From NCBI RefSeq assembly GCF_051014685.1, contig NC_135055.1, positions 23,953,501-24,017,500 of the forward strand: DNA of 64,000 nt. The letters run 5' to 3'. Below the pieces are notes generated by a model that saw nothing but the letters and a program-made list of their open reading frames with translations, was not told the origin of the DNA and searched no databases. Below are positions 36,766 to 48,031 of this stretch, piece by piece. The stretch comes from Ptiloglossa arizonensis (Eukaryota; Arthropoda; Insecta; Hymenoptera; Colletidae). Made by a program: the position numbers and the translations under genes. Positions within the stretch are counted from its first letter, which is position 1. Each line of letters starts with the position of its first letter.

Positions 36766-36797
36766 GAATTACGTAATTACGTAATTACGTAATTACC
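36766..36797. repeat. Palindromic (GTAATTAC)n array
   Basis: Three full self-complementary octamers plus partials, each holding a TAATTA homeodomain core. GGTAATTGCC lies just upstream. Confidence 0.9.
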
Positions 36798-37826
36798 ACG
36801 TCGCGCAGTCGCCAGTGCGTCGTTACATCGCCGCGTAATATCTCGCTTTTTGCTCACCTTCGGCTACCTCCCGATGCCGTTTCTGATTACCAAGAACGAC
36901 CAACGGTGGCTCTAATTAAGACCGACCGGACGATTTTATAGTTCCGTCAAAATGAGATTTCCCCCTTTTTTCGCGGCGTATGGCTTTATTCGATCGAGCG
37001 GTCAACCTCGCGACTTTTTTTCCTCGACGATTCTTCGTTCTTTCGTCCGTCCGTTGGGTAATGCTGCTCGGCATCGTATCGCCTCGTTTTCGTACAATTT
37101 CGATCCAACGAATCGAGCGATAAGAGCGCGTTCACGGTACCAGAATTTCTCGCATCGCTGCCGCTGCCACTGCCGCCGACAACAACGACGACGAGACAAC
37201 GCTATCGTTGTTATCGGGAACGCAAGACGCGTGCCCTCCGGGGGCTGCGTCGCGAATACCCACAGCTTTAAATCGCTTCGTCTTCGCGAAAGAGCGTCGA
37301 GCCCTTTACGGTTAACCGGGGCTCGCGCCGTACGTTCGCCTCTTCGTCGATCGGCGCGGCTTCTCGCCTTAAAATCGAGATCGGATTTTTACCCGCTACG
37401 CTTTTCTCTTTCCAATTTCGCACTCGCAAAGTTTCGTCGCGCAACGGCGACGATTCTTCTCGCGCGAAATTCCTCGAAAAACGCGACGAATTATCGTCCC
37501 GAGCCTCGCGACATTAATATTTCATCGCGTTCCTCGATCGTTGCGCGCTCGATTGAATTTCATCGACTCGCGTACGGTTCCATCGATTTTCATTTACGTC
37601 GTATCGTTATCGATACAGGTAGGCGCGTATCTCTCCGGGGAGGACAACGAATCGAAATACCGACTCGATCCAGGTTGCGTTTTACTCGTTTCGAGTCGCG
37701 TTTGAAAATTTCGATCGATTCGTAAAAGGCATTTTTCGAGTGCCCGAAGGGATCCAGGTATTCGGAAACGGTAATCCGGACGAGTCGCTATTTATAAAGA
37801 AATACGCGGAACCGAGGCACGAATGT

Positions 37827-37961
<135 letters not shown>

Positions 37962-38541
37962 TTACTCGGCTCCCAGAATAGATCCCGCGAACGACTTTCG
38001 ACCTTCGATTCGCGTACGCGAATGGCCTACCTATGCTCCGTAGGTAACGGCCGTACAAAATTGTCAAGAGCCACGCACGTGTGCAGGACAACGGACCACG
38101 CGGTGGTGGTCTGTTTATATCGGCGCCCGGCGAACTTCCCGGCCACGGCTTTATCATTATCGAATGTGACTAATGTGGCGTTTAACGCAACCTCGTGTTA
38201 GTTATTATTATAGCCCTTGGCAACCGGGCCCAGCTAGTCGACACCCCCTCTTCCTCCCTCCCTCTCTACCTTCTCTTTTTCGTAGCATCGCGCGCGGACG
38301 AAACGCCCTTTCGACCGAGTCCACATGGCCTGCAGGCCCCGTGCGAGCTCTCTCGATCTCTGGACGCGCTGGTTTATTCATTCGGTGAACCAGGGACCGA
38401 CCGGTCGGCAGGTTTCGGTTATTGTTTCTCGGGTTCCACGGAGGAGAGGTGAAAAAAGAGAACGTCCCTGGCCAGGCATCCGTGAACCTTTGGTCGCGGG
38501 CTCGGGGGGTCCTTGTTGGTTTTCGACGAAATCCTGCGTCC

Positions 38542-38549
38542 CGACGACC

Positions 38550-38598
<49 letters not shown>
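38542..38598. repeat. (GAC)n trimer
   Basis: About 17 units passing into GGCGGT. Confidence 0.95.
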
Positions 38599-39149
38599 CG
38601 GTGGCGGGCCCCCATTGTTTTTCTTATTGGCCACGGAGCACGGTGATTTCGGTGTCCCCCGAATTTTACGGAAATCGAAAGGATTTTTCAACGAGTAGAC
38701 TGAATTCAACGGATGAGTAAATTTTCCAAGGTTCGCGGATAAGTTTGATAAATATTAGGTGAGGAAACTCGTCGCGGTGGCGAGGGCGTTGAAAAATATC
38801 GAAACGGTTGTACCGTTCGTCCGGTTCGGTCCGGCGTCCCCGTTCCCTCGGCGAAGCGCGCACGGTACGAGGCCTGGCTGGCCGTTTATTCGTCGGGACG
38901 CGCCACCTCTGTCCTACTCCGCGTTATCGAGCGCTACCGCTACTGTTTACGCATATCTTCCGTGTTATCGTCGCTGAAACGAACGAACGCGCGACGCTCG
39001 CTTATCTGGCGGAGACGTTCGTCGAAATTATCGTCCTCCCCTCGCGCTGCACGAGAACCGTCGGCTTCTTAGCGGGGCACCCGGTAGATCGGTGGGGAAC
39101 GAGTCGAGGCAGCGTGAAGAATCCTCGCGCTACCGTGACTGCTAACACG

Positions 39150-39540
39150 GGTTAATCTTGCTTAATAACACCCGCAGCGCCGTGTGTGTCTCGCCCTTTG
39201 GCATCGTTCGTTATCGTTCGTTATCGTTCGCATAATTTTTTACGGTTCTGCCTCGGATAAACGATATTAATAATACCGGTAATTAGACCAAGATAATCAC
39301 CGGGGTGTATTTGTTAATTATCGATTGGCACCGTACGATAACGGCTCGAAGGAAAGGGAGGGAACGAAAACGTAAGGCGATACGGCAATTTTTTACGGCC
39401 CGGTTGCGCTTCAAGGTGCCCCTCTCCTCGTGCCCGGAGCTATCGGGTTACATTGTAAATGAATATTAATTATGCCCAATTACCGACCGGGTGGAGCATT
39501 ATCATTTTCAATTAACCTTGCCGGCGATTTACCATCGCAA
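39150..39540. promoter_or_regulatory. AT-rich homeodomain/POU/GATA-word block
   Basis: Contains ATATTAATAATACCGG, GGTAATTAGACC, AAGATAATCACC, GTTAATTATCGATTGG, TTACATTGTAAATGAATA and ATTAATTATGCCC, with three ATCGTTCGTT units at 39202-39230. Strong compositional contrast with its flanks. Confidence 0.45.
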
Positions 39541-39543
39541 TTC

Positions 39544-39604
39544 GCTCGTTGGCTCGTTGGCTCGTTGGCTCGTTGGCTCGTTGGCTCGTTGGCTCGTTGG
39601 CTGG
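39544..39604. repeat. (GGCTCGTT)n octamer
   Basis: About seven and a half perfect octamers immediately after the AT-rich block. Confidence 0.97.
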
Positions 39605-39978
39605 TTCGGTCGCGTTGCGAGGAGGAGAAACGTCGTTCCCGAAGCGAAGGCGAGCGATATCGTCGTCGAGGGTTTTCTCGCCGCTGGCGGGAAGGTGGGA
39701 TCGCGGCCGGCCCGATTCACCGCGAAAATCTTCCCGATAAGTTGGCCGGTGGCGGGCGGGGTCCCGGGCTCCGAGCGACCGCGTCTCGATTCCGCGTTAA
39801 TTAGTTCAAATTGCTGTTTTCGCAACGGAGCCGTCGCTCGTCGCTCGTTGCTCGTTGCTCCGCTGTTGAACGTGGGAGCGTTCGAGGGGCGCGAAGGAAG
39901 AAAAATCGTTAGGTGGGAAACGCGTTGGTTCTCCGTGCGGAAGCTCGTCTTGCTCGCGAATCCGCGTCTGCTCGCAAC

Positions 39979-39986
39979 GATCAAAG
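39979..39986. promoter_or_regulatory. TCF-type word GATCAAAG
   Basis: Reverse complement CTTTGATC. No helper motif seen nearby. Confidence 0.2.
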
Positions 39987-40235
39987 TATCGGGGCCGAAG
40001 GGGACCGTTCCGATCGATCGACGGAAGGAACGTTCCGGATATTATCGACTCGATGGAATCCACGACGAATCGAAAACGCACGAGTCGCCCGTGCACGCTC
40101 GTGGCTGTTAACCGGCGAACGTAATTAGGCCCAAAGTGAGCCGCAACGATAATTACGGGAATGCTCCGGTCACCTGAAAGCATTAATTTCCATCGTTTAT
40201 ACGCACGCGTTCCTGGCTCTCGTAAACGGGAGCGT

Positions 40236-40236
40236 C

Positions 40237-40270
<34 letters not shown>
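40236..40270. repeat. (CGACGGCCG)n nonamer
   Basis: Just under four units. Confidence 0.9.
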
Positions 40271-40983
40271 GTTTCACCGCGGTGGAAATAAATCGATCGG
40301 TCGATGCGTTGCCGGCAGGAAGTCGAAAAGAGTAGAAAAAGAGCTCGCGCGAACCGTCCCTCGCATAAATCCTCGGAGCTTATTACGAACAACGTAACGC
40401 GGCTTACGCGGTTTATCGATATTGATTTATTCGTAACCGAAGCTCTCCTCGTTTCACCGTCTCGTTAATCTTCCGCGCGGTTGATTACCGATCGCGCGCG
40501 TGAGTCCGCTCCGCGAAAAGTTTGCCCTCCTACACGAGGTTCGTCTTAAATCACCACCGTCCGATAATTGAGGGGGTCCTTGCGCGGCAACGGCACCTCG
40601 TTTCGGGCGCACCCCGCGAAATTGGGAGAACGAGCCGTGGCCGCGCCCTTGTCCCGCCCTTCGTGCGTCGGCGCCAAGCTTCCGTGATGCCGGACCCTCG
40701 GTTCGCAAACTACGGCCAAATCGGTCCTCTCCGGCGTCTCGAGGAACCGGAATCGACGCCACTCGGCTCGCGAGGACTCGAGACGCGCCTAACGCGATCG
40801 CGTCCGCGAGGTTTCTTTTTTCAATTTTACATCGGACGGACCACGCGGCCCACCGTGTTCCGATCGGTATCGAAACAATGGAGAGAGGAGAGCCGCTCGG
40901 CCGGCCGCTCCTCGTCGAGCCTACCGCGTATCGGTTGCAATTGTAATCGCGCGGCGCTCAACGACCGGTGGGAATCGCGTTCG

Positions 40984-41018
40984 TCGGCGCTCGGCGCTCG
41001 GCGCTCGGCGCTCGCTCG
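40984..41018. repeat. (GGCGCTC)n heptamer
   Basis: Four copies plus a partial. Confidence 0.9.
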
Positions 41019-41121
41019 AAATTGCTCGAATTACGTCGCCTCCGTTCGCGCGTCGTTAAACGCCCTCGAATCACGGGTATCGTTTCGACGACGATCCTTC
41101 TTCTTCTCCCTGTTCCCTCCT

Positions 41122-41170
41122 TCTTCGTTGTTCGTTGTTCGTTGTTCGTTGTTCGTTGTTCGTTGTTCGA
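41122..41170. repeat. (GTTGTTC)n heptamer
   Basis: About six perfect copies. Confidence 0.95.
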
Positions 41171-41502
41171 TTTGCCGAACGGATAACGCGGCCAGCGAGA
41201 CGTCTCGTACCGGCGACGCGTTTCTTCGACGCGGTGTCGCGGTCGGGCGCTGCTCGCCAGGACGAGGCGGAAACAAATTGCGAAAGCCGAGGAGGGTTCG
41301 GCCGAGAGGGAACCGCGTACGCGGCAGAGGCGGAGAGGCGGCGCACACATTTTTGCCGCTTTCGCTCCTTTAATGGCATCGGTGTGTGCCCCTCGCAATT
41401 TGTTCGTATCGCTGGTCCCCCGGTATTCTCGGTGCTCCCTTGCGCGCGTTTCTTCGTCGCTTTTTGCCGATTCCGCTGGCACGTGGTTACACGCGGTCGA
41501 AA

Positions 41503-41572
41503 CCCGGCCCCGGCCCCAACTCGGCCCCAACTCGGCCCCGGCCCCGGCCCCGGCCCCGGTCCCGGCCCCAGT
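41503..41572. repeat. (GGCCCC)n hexamer
   Basis: CCCCGG units with two CCCCAACTCGG interruptions. The minus strand is G-rich, so G-quadruplex formation is possible. Confidence 0.9.
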
Positions 41573-41730
41573 CTCGACCGTGCCACAGTCGGCCGGATGA
41601 CTCCGACTCGCAGAAAAAGCTTCGTTTTACAGTAGACCTGCATTAAATGCTAATGCTCGCCCGAGGAACCGCACCGGAACCCACGCTCCTTTGTCCGGAC
41701 GATCGCGATCGCCCCGTCTCGTCCCGCCTC

Positions 41731-41880
41731 GGCTCGCCTCGCCTCGCCTCGCCTCGCCTCGCCTCGCCTCGCCTCGCCTCGCCTCGCCTCGCCTCGCCTC
41801 GCCTCGCCTCGCCTCGCCTCGCCTCGCCTCGCCTCGCCTCGCCTCGCCTCGCCTCGCCTCGCCTTGCCTCGCCTCGTCTC
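41731..41880. repeat. (GCCTC)n pentamer
   Basis: About 28 near-perfect copies. The same unit recurs at 52091 and 62849. Confidence 0.98.
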
Positions 41881-42717
41881 GTGACCTTCCTTCGACACAC
41901 TTTCAGCGGACCCGCACACGTTCGAGGGTGCCCGGAGGATTTTCGTTCGGCGATCGCGCTCGTTTTTATATTTTCGAAGGAACGTTTCGCTCGAAGAGGA
42001 CCCGTTTCGGACGAAAAAAAGGAAACGTCGAACAGATCGGTCGCATGCGCTGGTCGTTGCGCAAAGACGGGAAAATATCGAGGACGGATCTCGAGGATCG
42101 CGGTTCCCCCCCGCGTGGCATTTGTATGCGTTGCGTTGGGCAAAAAAAAGTTTTGCCGCGATCCCGAGTTCCTTTGTAACCGGTGGACTCTTTAGGATTC
42201 CTGCCCCTCCTTGGACAATTTGCCGGTCGCCTCCATAAACGGACGTCGGAGTCCGCTCGCATAGTCGACCCGTTTCCTGTCATTAACGCGTTAAAGGTTC
42301 ACCGCCGTGGCGAGTACCTATTTATCGCGTTGCCATCGAGATCGACGAACCCGATTTTAGCGGGATCTTTCGTCGAATTATTTTAACCGTTTCTCCGAAT
42401 CGATCGGAGAAAGCCGGCCGAGCGTTCGTAACGCGCGACAACGGGAAATCGGTTCGTCGGGAAATCCTTCCCGGCGTCTTCGGTTCGATTTCGCGAGTGA
42501 ACGCGTCGGTTCGCGAGCGTTCGAAATCTCGCGCGTTCTCGACCCTCCGTAAAACCGTTCCCCGAGGGGGCCGCGTTCCGAAGCATCGATCGCCCGAGAG
42601 GAAAACCGCGGCAGGGAACGATCACCGCGGGAAAAGTTGTCGGATGGAACGCGAGGAGGTAGGTCCGTGCCGCGGTGGCGCTCTCTCGACGGCGGTTACC
42701 CTCGGCGTTAGAAAAGC

Positions 42718-42733
42718 AACTAATTAATTAGTT
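42718..42733. promoter_or_regulatory. 16-bp homeodomain palindrome
   Basis: AACTAATTAATTAGTT is perfectly self-complementary. Its TAATTAATTA core is a dimer site of the type bound by paired-class homeodomains. Confidence 0.45.
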
Positions 42734-42763
42734 TGCGCGGCGTGACGCTATCGCGCGCAGTGT

Positions 42764-42885
42764 GTATCGCGGCGGCGGTGGCGTCGGAGGTGGCGGTGGC
42801 GGCGGCAGAACGCCAGTGGGGCGGAGGAGAAGCAAGCGGTGGAATAGGAGGAGGAGGAGGAGGAGGAGGTGGAGGAGATGGTGGC
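42764..42885. repeat. (GGC/GGT)n and (GGA)n trimers
   Basis: Purine-rich trimer blocks separated by about 20 bp of unique sequence. Confidence 0.9.
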
Positions 42886-43015
42886 CGTCGGAGTGCGCGG
42901 CGTTGCCATACCTCGCGCACGCACCAAATATTTGACGCTAACCATCGGTGAAACACGCTCTCCGGTCCCCCTACTCGGCATACTAGCCGACTCGAAAACA
43001 TCGCCGCCTCCTGTT

Positions 43016-43023
43016 ATTTGCAT
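43016..43023. promoter_or_regulatory. POU octamer ATTTGCAT
   Basis: Perfect octamer, second in the window. Confidence 0.3.
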
Positions 43024-43171
43024 TCCCCTAGCCGGCCGGCCGCGCGGTATGCGTGTCATTGTCTCTCGGTCCCTGCGTCTTGGCCTCTCCTCGCTGCACC
43101 GTGCATCTTCCTCTCTCCGTCCTTAACTGGCCTCCTCCGTTCTCGAGCGTCGTCGAGTCTCTCTTCTCTCG

Positions 43172-43218
43172 GTGCTCGGAGCTCGCGCTCGCGCTCGCGC
43201 TCGCGTGCACGCGCGCGC
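43172..43218. repeat. (GCTCGC)n then (GC)n
   Basis: Four to five hexamers followed by CGCGCG. Confidence 0.9.
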
Positions 43219-43940
43219 GTGGAGATCTCGCCGCGCCGTGTCTCGACGAGTCTCGCTCGCGAAACGAGCGTTGCTCCCCGGAACAGCGAACTCCGCGGAC
43301 GCCGCGAAACTTCGAGGCCGATCGATTCGATCTCGTGGAACTTTTAACCGATTTCGAGCGTACCGAACACCTACCGCGGCGGACGTAGCTGGACGTCGAA
43401 TCGATAATCGTCGTGCGCGTTCTCGGCGTCGCCTTCTGTTCCGAAAGAGCAAACTCGATACAGGTTTTCGATTTCCGTTCGATCGCACCCGGTGGTTCGA
43501 TTCGGGGCGTCGCGGCTCGTCGATGAATTCTCGAATCGAGTACCGGCACGATCGAGTATATAGTATTCGCGAGCGGATAAGCGAATCGATCGCAGTCGGT
43601 CGCGCGCGTCGCCGCGTCGCCGCGTCGATCGCGCCTCCCGTGTTCGCGGTCGTCGAGCGCCGAAACGGTCCAATTAGTCGTCGAACCGAGTTGTTACGTC
43701 ATTATCGCGAAAACGTCGAGTAATCGTTTACGAGCGTTCGACCGATACTTCGTCGCCGTAGGCTCCTCTTCTCTCTCCTCGTTGGACGAGTTCGCGACGT
43801 CGATGCACCTCGAGAATTCGTAGGCTGCGCGTTTTGCCCGGCGTACGCTCGGTCGAGGCCGGCTATAGTAATTTACGAGCGATCGTTCGTCGAATTCCCC
43901 GATGATATTTTGCCTCGCGGGGCAAGGTCTCTCGAGCCGG

Positions 43941-43983
43941 TCGGCCGCTCGGCCGCTCGGCCGCTCGGCCGCTCGGCCGGCCG
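43941..43983. repeat. (GGCCGCTC)n octamer
   Basis: About five copies. Confidence 0.95.
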
Positions 43984-44268
43984 TTCGAACGCTCGTACGC
44001 TCGTTCGCTCGAGCCGCAGCTGCAGCCTCGTGCCTCGTGCGTTGCGCGTTCGCCGATTTCGACACCTTTCGGGGTTCTCGTCGACGCGGCACCGAAGCCG
44101 TCCGTCGAGCTTCCGAGAGATCCGAAAGCTGGGGATTCGCTCGGACACCCCGTACGCGCGGGGATTTTGATTTCCGAGCCGGTATCGGAGCGCGGACAGG
44201 TGCGCGAGGCGACAGCTGGACGATCTTTCGTTTCGATCGGCGAGCAGCGGCCCGGTGGTTTCGATCGG

Positions 44269-44296
44269 CGCGTCGCGTCGCGTCGCGTCGCGTTTA
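44269..44296. repeat. (CGCGT)n pentamer
   Basis: About five copies. Confidence 0.9.
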
Positions 44297-44911
44297 GACC
44301 TCGGGCAGTCGCGAGTTCGACGATCCAGAAACAGAGGGATCGCGATATTCCTCGTTTCGCGCGAGGGACGGGAAACGGCGACGCGTTTACGGCCGAGCCG
44401 CGGGACGACGCCGAAGATCGTCCACTCGACGGTCGTTGGACGGTACTCGGAACGCGCGGCACTTAGGCGGAGGAGCGAGAGGGGACGGATAAAAAAGAAG
44501 AAATTCTGGTAGCTTCTGCCAACGAGGGGGAGAGGAGGGGGTTGCTCCGCGAGCGCGTACCAGCCAGAGTGTCGCGCATTTAGATAATGCGCGCGTCCTC
44601 TCTCCGTCGCGCACCCGGTCCCCGTCGATCCACCTCGCTCCGTCGTTCCGTCTCTGTTCACACTTCACCGACGGCCGTCCATAAAAGCTCGAGGCATGCA
44701 TCCTTTTATCCTCTTGTAACCATTGGTGCCTTCGCACTTTTCGTTATGCAGCCTCCTCTCGCGGGGAGCCGTGTGACGCCGTAACGCCGCGCCATTAACA
44801 GGCGTAATTGCGCCGAAACACCGGAGCGAAATGCAGCTGTGCACACGCATGGCCGCCGTACGTGTCAAGATGTCGCCGCGATACGCACTTCGCGGCGAAA
44901 ATAACCCGGCC

Positions 44912-45003
44912 GACACCGTCACCGTCACCGTCACCGTCATCGCCACCGACACCGTCATCGTCGTCGCCACCGCCACCGCCACCGCCACCGCCACCGCCAC
45001 CTC
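44912..45003. repeat. (CACCGT)n and (CACCGC)n hexamers
   Basis: Two related hexamer arrays in series. The first unit is the reverse complement of the 58957 array. Confidence 0.95.
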
Positions 45004-45657
45004 GTCGATACCCGGACGTAGACGGAATTCGGCCGAAAAATAGCTCCTCGTTGTTTCGCGCGCCGCTTTTCGGCGTTCGGTTCGTTATCGAGTCACGCGC
45101 TCCGTAAATCGCATCGTGCTCTTTCGAAAGCGCGCGACTCGTCTCGAGCGCCTCTTGGAGGATCGCGAACGGTTCGTCGTCGACGACTCGGTTTTTACCG
45201 CGTCGATCGAACGGTCCTCGAGCGGGTCGACGGTTCGCGCTTTGAAAATTGCCGGCGAGAGCAATACGCACCGAGTCCGATAAACCGCCGGGACGTATCG
45301 AAAATTTATTCGCCTCGACACGGTTCCCACCGTCGCGCTTCTTCCGAGGGGCGGCCTAGTTCGGCTCCTACGGCGTTGTCTTCCGAGTTGCCCGCCTCGT
45401 TACTCGAGGGAGCGAGCTCGGTGAGCGGCAGGATTTACGACGGGTAATTACCAACGGCAGTAGTCCTTGTACCGGAGAGGAGAGCCTATCTCGTATATCG
45501 GTGCGCGCTTCGAAACGCCTCGATAGCTGCGCGGACGTTGTCGCTGTTCGCTGCTCTTTCGGAGGATAACTCGGAGCCTCGACCTTGAACGGTCACCGCG
45601 TAACGCGCGAACCACGCCGACGGTTATCCGCCCGCGAACGCGCGAGCTCGGATTCGG

Positions 45658-45690
45658 TTCGACGGACGGACGGACGGACGGACGGACGGA
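45658..45690. repeat. (GACG)n tetramer
   Basis: Eight units. Confidence 0.95.
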
Positions 45691-46086
45691 CACTCTTTCG
45701 GTTTCGTCGAATCCTCGGGTAAAGAAAATACGCGGTTCCGCGGTTCTCCTCGTGCAGCGATAAATCCCGTTTTAACGAAGCAGTCTCGGTTTCCTCATTA
45801 TCTTCGATCGAGTGCGGCCTTTCGATGCAGATCGCGCCGGATGAAAAGCGACGGGTATCTCTAAACGTGGAATAAAAACAAGCTGCCGGTGAATACGTAT
45901 CCATAATGGAGGCAAGAAAAAGCGGATCTTTCGGAGCAACAACGACCACTCGGCGGGGCTCAATTATATCGCGTCTACTCGTACCTCGAGCGCAATTGCG
46001 ACTTCCATCTCGAATCGAGGAATCGGCGGATTGTTAAATTTCAAGAGGTCCACTTCGAATCGAAACGGACGGAATTCTTCGTGGCC

Positions 46087-46087
46087 G

Positions 46088-46134
<47 letters not shown>

Positions 46135-46135
46135 C
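46087..46135. repeat. (GTCCTC)n hexamer
   Basis: Eight copies. Confidence 0.95.
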
Positions 46136-47229
46136 GGTAAATTGTTTCACCGTCGATGCGCGGTCCGCGCGGATGCGTACAGTTGGACGCAACGACGGTA
46201 TTCGGTCGCCCGAACGCGTTTCGGATCCGGGTTCGGCTCGCGAGAGAGAAAGAGGGAGAGAGACCGCTTTCGTCGTCGTCGCCGGTTAGACTTTCGCGTA
46301 ATTGCATTTCGCTCGCCACACCTCGGTTCTCTCTATCCCTCTGGATCTCGAGTCGACCTCGACTCGCCTAGCCCGACGGTGATACGCGGGGCTCGGTTCG
46401 CGAGACCGACAGCGAGGCGATATTGCGAAATCGGTGCGCAAAGACCGAAAGCAAGGTTACGCCGCTGGAAACGACGCGAACGAGCCTCGAGTCAAGGTCG
46501 CCGGACGAACGAGACCTCGCGGGGGTTCGATTTCGGGTTGGCGCGCGCTACGGCACCCGCGGATGTACACCTTCTCCTTTCCGTCGGCCGCGTCGCGATA
46601 CCCTCCGCGAGGAAACCGCGTCCTCCGGATTTTTTCCCGGTCCGTCCCCTCGTTCGTCGGGCGACCGACTTCGACCTTGTCTAGGAGCGGCACCTGCTCC
46701 GCGATTTCGTATTGCGTAACGCAGAAACTGGAGTAGTCGCCGGTGGAAGGTGCGGGGAACCGAGGGAGGGGCTGCGCAGGGAAGAACGGTGCCGAGAGTC
46801 GAAGAGGAGAGCGTAGGTGTCTCGTTTCCATGTGGGCCCCAACGGTCGAACGCTATTATTTGGGCCGAGGGTCGCGTTATAAGCGAGAAAGAAGCGAGGA
46901 AGGGTCCCGTTAGCGAAGGGTCAAAACTCCTCCGCCCTCTTTTTCGAGGATACCTTTCGTGTTCCTCCTACTTCTATCGTTCCTTCTCGTTCCGGTCGAC
47001 TCCGCGGGAGAGAGCCGATGCTTTCTCGTCTCGTTCTCGAAGGCGAAGACCGAAGGCCCCGAGGCAGGTATAATGCAACCTCTCTGCCCGTCGTTCCTCC
47101 TTTTCTCTCGCGTTTCCATCGCGCTTCTGGCCTCGTTCCTCCGCCTCGGACCCGCGTCTTCTCTTCCTCCACCGACGGGGGGCGCCGGCGGGGGGATGTG
47201 TGCGGGGCACCTTCCCCCCGACCCTCCCG

Positions 47230-47350
47230 ACCCCTCGGCTAGCCGAGAGGTTATTTATTACAGGTTTGGCGTTTATATTGGATTTACACAACTTAAATAC
47301 CGAGCCCCACTGGCGCGCGGCATCGACATAAATATTGTATTTCCTTCGTC
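47230..47350. promoter_or_regulatory. AT-richer block, candidate noncoding element
   Basis: Contains GGTTATTTATTACAGG, GTTTATATTGGATTTACAC and ACATAAATATTG amid CpG-rich flanks. The TTACAG|GTTT lacks a pyrimidine tract and is not called a splice site. Confidence 0.3.
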
Positions 47351-47524
47351 GTCGACCGGGTCTCGGCCGAACCATCGCCGAAAGATTCCCGTCACGCCTC
47401 CTCCACCGAATCCCCCTGAACCCTCCGATCGGACCGGTAACTACTTCCGGTCGAAAATTCGACAAAAATACCGGAGAGATCGCGAGGAAAGTTTCGCCGT
47501 GGTCCGGGTTCATCGGGTTCCCGA

Positions 47525-47570
47525 CGCCACCGCCACCGGCACCGGCACCGGCACCGGCACCGGCACCGAT
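47525..47570. repeat. (GGCACC)n hexamer
   Basis: About six copies with CGCCAC variants at the start. Confidence 0.95.
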
Positions 47571-47994
47571 GTTCCGGTCGATCGAGACTGCTACCATTTA
47601 CGTTTCTTTCGCCGGATCGTCTCCGGTACAAAGTTCGCCATTCGAGGACCGGGATCGGTGCGCGCGCCCCGTTCGAGTTTTCTCACGATCGTCGATCTCG
47701 AGGCGCTCGACGAACGCACCCTTTCCGGCCTTCGAGGCGCGCTCGATCCACCTTCGTTCGCGGTAAGTTCGCGATCTCTCCGACAAAGGCGCGATCCGCG
47801 ACGATCCTTGCTCCGAGAGAAACGCGCACCGTCCCCGAGGCGGTCGTCGGAATCCCTTAAACGGCCGCGCTAACGTATTCCACGGGCCAACTCGCGTGGC
47901 TCGGAACCGCGTCGGATCAGTTTTTGCGATAAGTGGCAACAACGACACCGGCTACCACCGCTGAGAGACATCGGTCGCACCGAGCCAGAAGGAA

Positions 47995-48031
47995 CACGCG
48001 ACGCGACGCGACGAGACGCGACGAGACGCGA
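47995..48031. repeat. (GACGC/GACGA)n pentamer
   Basis: Degenerate pentamer array. Confidence 0.85.

Noticed and set aside
37600..37625. Second ratchet-like word ATACAG|GTAGGC
   Set aside because: No pyrimidine tract and a poor donor (GTAGGC).
41503..41572. G-quadruplex regulatory element
   Set aside because: The minus strand is G-rich, but the tract is an ordinary GGCCCC microsatellite in intron. No functional context is visible.
41731..41880. CRISPR-like or satellite array
   Set aside because: It is a simple pentamer microsatellite with no spacers.
46959..47873. Open frame starting with a signal-peptide-like hydrophobic stretch (MFLLLLSFLLVPVDSAG)
   Set aside because: The rest is Pro/Arg-rich and runs through a (GGCACC)n repeat and an AT-rich noncoding block. 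No splice or homology support; the hydrophobic start comes from a CTCCTTC-rich tract.
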